In this document: piece by piece, positions 11,014 through 14,401 of the stretch
Layout of the letters: each line of letters opens with the position of its first letter
Numbering within the stretch: position 1 is the stretch's first letter
Origin: Rubrobacter sp.
GTDB lineage: Bacteria; Actinomycetota; Rubrobacteria; Rubrobacterales; Rubrobacteraceae
Assembly: GCA_016781775.1 (NCBI GenBank)
Contig: JADDPR010000309.1
Coordinates: forward strand, 1 to 14,401
Direction of reading: 5' to 3'
DNA: 14,401 bases
Made by a program: the position numbers and the translations under genes
Notes under the pieces: generated by a model
Databases searched by the model: none
Told to the model about the DNA's origin: nothing
Seen by the model: only the letters and a program-made list of their open reading frames with translations

Positions 11014-13950
11014 ATGCTGGCTCTGGCCGTCTCGGCCAGCCCTCACGGCATCCTCATCACGGACCCGAACAGACCGGACGACCCCATCGTCTACGTCAAC
11101 CCCGCCTTCGAGAAGCTCACAGGCTACGCGGCCGAGGAGGTTCTGGGGAGAAACTGCAGGTTCTTGCAGGGGGACGACCGGAATCAGGCGGCCCTGAGCG
11201 AGGTTCGCGCAGCGTTGCGGGAGGGGCGCGAGTGTCGGGTGGTCCTCCGCAACTACAAGAAGGACGGGACGCTCTTCTACAACGAGCTCTCGATCTCCCC
11301 CGCCCGCGACGGGAGCGGGCGCCTGCTCAACTTCGTCGGGGTCCAGGAAGACGTCACCGAGCGCAAGCGGACGGAGGACGCGCTGCGCGAGGCCGAGGAG
11401 AAGTACCATTCCATCTTCGAGAACTCCATCGAGGGTATCTTCCAGACGTCGTTGGATGGGCGGCTCCTGGCGGCCAACCCCGCCATGGCACGCATCTTCG
11501 GCTACGACAGCCCAGAGGAGATGATCGAAGAGGTCGTGGACGTGGGCGAGCAGCTCTACGAGGACCCCGCGCGGCGCCGGGAGCTCGCAGGGATTCTAGA
11601 GGAGCGGGACGCCGTCTCCGGCTTCGAGATCCGGGTGCGGCGCAAGGACGGCAGCCTGGTCTGGATCTCGACGAACGCCCGCGCCCTGCGCAAGGACGGG
11701 CGCATGGTCGGCATTCAGGGGACGGTCGAGGACATCTCGGAGCGCAAAAGGGCCGAAGAGGCCCTGCGCGAAGGGACGGAGACCCTTGAGAAGCTCAACC
11801 ACGTCGGGCAGCTCTTGTCGTCCGAGCTGGACGGGCAGAAGCTCGCGCAGGCGGTAACAGACGAGGCGACGAAGCTTATCGGCGCCTCCTTCGGCGCTTT
11901 CTTGAACACGGTCGGCGGCGACGATTCGTACACGCTGCGCGCCATCTCCGGCCTCTCGCACGAGGCCTTCTCGCAGTTTCACATGGCGCGTAAGATCCGG
12001 GTCTTCGACACGGCCTTCAAGAACAGGGAGGTCGTGCGCTCCGACGACATCAGGGAGGAGCCGGATTACGGCGATCTGCCGGCGTACGGGGGCGCCCCCG
12101 AGGGCACCCTGCCCGTGGCCAGCTACCTCGCCGTCCCGGTCGTCTCGCGCTCGGAGGAGGTGCTGGGCGGGCTGTTCTTCGGCCATCCCGAGCCCGGGGT
12201 CTTCGGGGAGCGCGAGGAGGGTATCGCCACGGCGCTCGCCGCGCAGGCGGCCGTGGCGCTGGACAACGCCCGCCTCTTCGAGTCGGTCCGGGAGAGCGAG
12301 GAGCGCTACAGGGTGCTGTACGAGGACAATCCGTCCATGTACTTCACGCTGGACTCCGAAGGCACGGTGCTCTCGGTCAACCGTTTCGGGGCGGAGAACC
12401 TGGGCTACAAGCCCGACGAACTGATCGGACGCCCGGTGCTGGAGATCTTCCACGAAGACGACAAGGCCAACGTCCGGCGCCACCTCGACGCGTGCCTCAG
12501 AAACCCGGGGTCCCTGGGCCTCTGGGAGGCCCGCAAGATAAGCAAGGATGGGAGCATCTTGTGGGTCGAGGAGAGGGCCAGCGTCGTAAGGACCGCCGGG
12601 GGCGGGCAGATCGCCCTCGTCGTGTGCGAGGACATCTCGGAGCGCAAGAGGGCGGGGGAAGCCCTGCGCGAGGTGCGGGACGCCGAGCGCGCCCGCATAG
12701 CCCGGGACATACACGACGAGGCCCTGCAAGACATCGTCCACGCCCTGCAGCAGATCCAGATCGGCAAGGCACTGGCCGGAGGAGGCCGGAACGCCGCCGA
12801 TCTCGACGAGGCCTCCGCCGCGCTCAAACGCTCCGTCGAGGGCCTCCGCAGCGCCATCTACGACCTGAGGCTGGAGGAGCATAGGAACCGGGGCTTCTCC
12901 GAGATGCTCGCATCCCTCGTCAGGATGAACCGCCGGCGGTCGCCGGAACGCGAGATCAAGCTCTCCATGGCCGAGGGCGTCACGCCCCTGCCGCTCGACA
13001 AGGACGGGCAGGTCGAGCTCTTGCGCATCCTGCAGGAGGCCCTCACGAACGCCCGTTGCCACTCCGGCGCGCAGACCATCTCGGTAACGGTCGAAACCTC
13101 GGGGAACAAGCTCCGAGCGGAGGTCTCCGACGACGGGCGCGGCTTCGATCCGCTCGAAACCTCCGGGATGGGCACCAGGAACATGCGGGAGCGGGCCCGC
13201 GCCCTCGGCGGGAGCCTGAGCGTGAAGAGCCGACGCGGGGAGGGGACCACGGTGTGCTTCGAGATGCCCCTCGGAGGGAAGGACGCGGAGGAAGACGCAG
13301 CCCGCATCCTGCTCGTCGAGGACCACGCCTCCTTCCGCCAGGCCGTCGCTTCGGTTCTGGATCGGGCGCCCGAGCTCGAGGTCGTCGGGCAAGCGGGCTC
13401 CCTACGGGAAGCCCGCGAGGTGCTCCGGAAGGGGGACGTGGACGTCGCGATCGTCGACCTCGGACTCCCGGACGGCTACGGCGGCGAGCTCGTCAAGGAT
13501 CTGCGCGGCGCAAACCCCGAGGCGCAAGCGCTCGTCCTGAGCGCCACCCTCGACCGCTCGGAGATCGCCCGGGCCGTGGAGTACGGGGCCGCCGGGGTCC
13601 TGCACAAGACGGTCGGCATGGACGAGGTCGTGGACGCCGTCAGGCGTCTGCGCGCGGGCGAGACGCTCATGCCCCTGTCCGAGGTCGTGGAGCTCTTGCG
13701 CTTCGCCGGCACCCGCAGAAAGGAGGAGCAAGAGGCGCGAGAAGCCCTCGCCCAGCTCACCCCTCGCGAGCGCGAGGTGCTGCAAGCCCTCGCCGAGGGG
13801 CTCGATGGCCGGGAGATCTCCGAGAGGCTCAACATAAGCGCCACCACGGAGCGCAACCACATGGCCAGAATCCTCGCCAAGCTCGGCGTCCACTCCAGGC
13901 TCCAAGCCCTCGTTTTCGCCCTGCGCTACGGCGCCGCAGAGATAAGGTAG
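11014..13950 (+). CDS. LOV-PAS-GAF-PAS histidine kinase fused to receiver and LuxR-type DNA-binding domain
   Basis: A 978-residue protein. Domains in order: LOV (about 8-117) with the flavin signature GRNCRFLQ, adduct-forming Cys48, then NYKKDGTLFYNELSISP and NFVGVQEDVTE; PAS (about 128-245); GAF (about 256-425); PAS (about 430-546); HisKA_3 dimerisation/phosphoacceptor, ERARIARDIHDEALQDIV with His567; HATPase with N-box EALTNA (Asn679), G1 DDGRGF (707-711) and GMGTRNMRERA; receiver (about 763-880) with acidic Glu769/Asp770, phosphoacceptor Asp815 (IVDLGLPD), Ser843 and Lys865; LuxR/NarL HTH (about 913-973), LTPREREVLQALAEG to RILAKLGVHSR. Known for LOV: blue light makes a Cys-FMN adduct. Inferred: light changes phosphotransfer from His567 to Asp815 and DNA binding. 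The ATG at 11014 has GGAAGGAG 5 nt upstream; ATG 10972 and the open frame back to 10732 are less likely, as that part is Arg/Gly-rich. No membrane segment, so cytoplasmic. Kinase and NarL-type regulator are normally separate genes. Confidence 0.93.
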   Translation: MLALAVSASPHGILITDPNRPDDPIVYVNPAFEKLTGYAAEEVLGRNCRFLQGDDRNQAALSEVRAALREGRECRVVLRNYKKDGTLFYNELSISPARDGSGRLLNFVGVQEDVTERKRTEDALREAEEKYHSIFENSIEGIFQTSLDGRLLAANPAMARIFGYDSPEEMIEEVVDVGEQLYEDPARRRELAGILEERDAVSGFEIRVRRKDGSLVWISTNARALRKDGRMVGIQGTVEDISERKRAEEALREGTETLEKLNHVGQLLSSELDGQKLAQAVTDEATKLIGASFGAFLNTVGGDDSYTLRAISGLSHEAFSQFHMARKIRVFDTAFKNREVVRSDDIREEPDYGDLPAYGGAPEGTLPVASYLAVPVVSRSEEVLGGLFFGHPEPGVFGEREEGIATALAAQAAVALDNARLFESVRESEERYRVLYEDNPSMYFTLDSEGTVLSVNRFGAENLGYKPDELIGRPVLEIFHEDDKANVRRHLDACLRNPGSLGLWEARKISKDGSILWVEERASVVRTAGGGQIALVVCEDISERKRAGEALREVRDAERARIARDIHDEALQDIVHALQQIQIGKALAGGGRNAADLDEASAALKRSVEGLRSAIYDLRLEEHRNRGFSEMLASLVRMNRRRSPEREIKLSMAEGVTPLPLDKDGQVELLRILQEALTNARCHSGAQTISVTVETSGNKLRAEVSDDGRGFDPLETSGMGTRNMRERARALGGSLSVKSRRGEGTTVCFEMPLGGKDAEEDAARILLVEDHASFRQAVASVLDRAPELEVVGQAGSLREAREVLRKGDVDVAIVDLGLPDGYGGELVKDLRGANPEAQALVLSATLDRSEIARAVEYGAAGVLHKTVGMDEVVDAVRRLRAGETLMPLSEVVELLRFAGTRRKEEQEAREALAQLTPREREVLQALAEGLDGREISERLNISATTERNHMARILAKLGVHSRLQALVFALRYGAAEIR

Positions 13951-14025
13951 ACGAGTCGGGAAGTTCCGTAGCAGCGGCCACACCTCCATGTCCACGGGCG
14001 TCGTATGCGAAGCGGCGCCGCCCCT

Positions 14026-14401
14026 CTAGAAGGACCTCGGCAGCCCCAGGACGTGCTCGGCGACGTAGGAGAGGATGAGGTTCGTGGAGATCGGGGCGAC
14101 CTGGAAGATCCTGGTCTCGCGGAACTTCCTCTCGACGTCGTACTCGGCGTCGTAGCCGTAGCCGCCGAAGGTCTGCATCGCGACGTTGGCGGCCTCCCAG
14201 GCAGCCTCCGCGGCCAGGAGCAGGGCCATGTTCGCCTCGGCCCCGCAAGGCTCCCCCCTCTCGAAGAGCCCGGCGGCCCTCAAGCGCATCAGGTCCGCAG
14301 CCTCGACCCTGGCGTGCGCCTTCGCTATGGGGAACTGTACCCCCTGGTTCTGCCCGATCGGCCTCCCGAAGACCTCGCGCTCCTTCGCCCGCCGGGTCGC
14401 C
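14026..14401 (-). CDS. Acyl-CoA dehydrogenase, C-terminal part (runs off the window)
   Basis: About 124 C-terminal residues, open through the window edge, where the translation begins ATRRAKEREVFGRPIGQNQG. The family signature is plain: FGRPIGQNQGVQFPIAKAHARVEAADLM, the helical stretch ANMALLLAAEAAWEAANVAMQ, then QTFGGYGYDAEYDVERKFRETRIFQVAPISTNLILSYVAEHVLGLPRSF. The Q-(T/V)-FGGYGY segment contributes to FAD binding, and the R-x-x-R-x-x-x-I-x-x-(G/A) end motif closes the dehydrogenase domain. These are flavoproteins that oxidise acyl-CoA thioesters at C2-C3 and pass electrons to ETF. The usual catalytic-base Glu, in many members at or just before the (Y/F)GGxG(Y/F) motif region, cannot be fixed here, so the chain-length class is unknown. 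It converges with the LOV kinase gene across 75 nt. Confidence 0.92.
   Translation of the reverse strand, partial: ATRRAKEREVFGRPIGQNQGVQFPIAKAHARVEAADLMRLRAAGLFERGEPCGAEANMALLLAAEAAWEAANVAMQTFGGYGYDAEYDVERKFRETRIFQVAPISTNLILSYVAEHVLGLPRSF

Noticed and set aside
1..14401. CRISPR arrays, insertion sequences, integrase genes and rRNA
   Set aside because: No spaced direct repeats, transposase motifs, terminal inverted repeats or rRNA-like sequence were seen anywhere in the window.

Overview
The window is high-GC DNA with dense, strongly GC3-biased genes, GTG/TTG starts and AGGAGG-type ribosome sites. This points to a high-GC Gram-positive bacterium; a Rubrobacter-like deep actinobacterium is my best guess from gene content, but I could not test it. 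About eleven intact genes, one partial gene and one gene remnant can be supported.

Layout. 173-3893 (minus): propionyl-CoA synthetase (prpE) followed 31 nt later by an S9-family serine peptidase, probably one operon. 4018-4707: a TPR-like small protein facing a one-helix SHOCT protein. 4825-5036: a good -10 box followed by a shredded glutamate dehydrogenase gene, of which only the first 22 and last ~33 codons remain, in different frames. 5050-6133 (plus): two tandem cyclic-nucleotide-fold proteins with a shared C-terminal tail. 6212-7201 (minus): proline dehydrogenase. 7420-8110 (plus): a CmtR-like ArsR repressor and a small thioredoxin-fold protein. 8435-9031 (plus): a glutathione-S-transferase-like gene whose catalytic cysteine codon is an in-frame TGA, with a bacterial SECIS-like hairpin just behind it, read here as a selenoprotein. 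9523-10361 (minus): an SseB-like protein and a Cys-rich CxC/CxxC small protein, separated by an 18-bp perfect hairpin. 11014-13950 (plus): a LOV blue-light receptor fused to PAS, GAF, PAS, a NarL-type histidine kinase, a receiver and a LuxR-type DNA-binding domain in one chain. 14026-14401 (minus): C-terminal part of an acyl-CoA dehydrogenase running off the window.

How the genes fit together. prpE and the acyl-CoA dehydrogenase belong to acyl-CoA and propionate metabolism, and proline dehydrogenase and the lost glutamate dehydrogenase to proline/glutamate catabolism. The ArsR/thioredoxin-fold pair and the selenocysteine GST form a thiol/selenol stretch that may respond to metal or electrophile stress (inference). 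The LOV protein is a complete light-input to DNA-output signalling device in a single polypeptide. The two items most worth following are the selenoprotein, which an ordinary gene call would truncate at an internal ATG, and the one-piece LOV two-component system.
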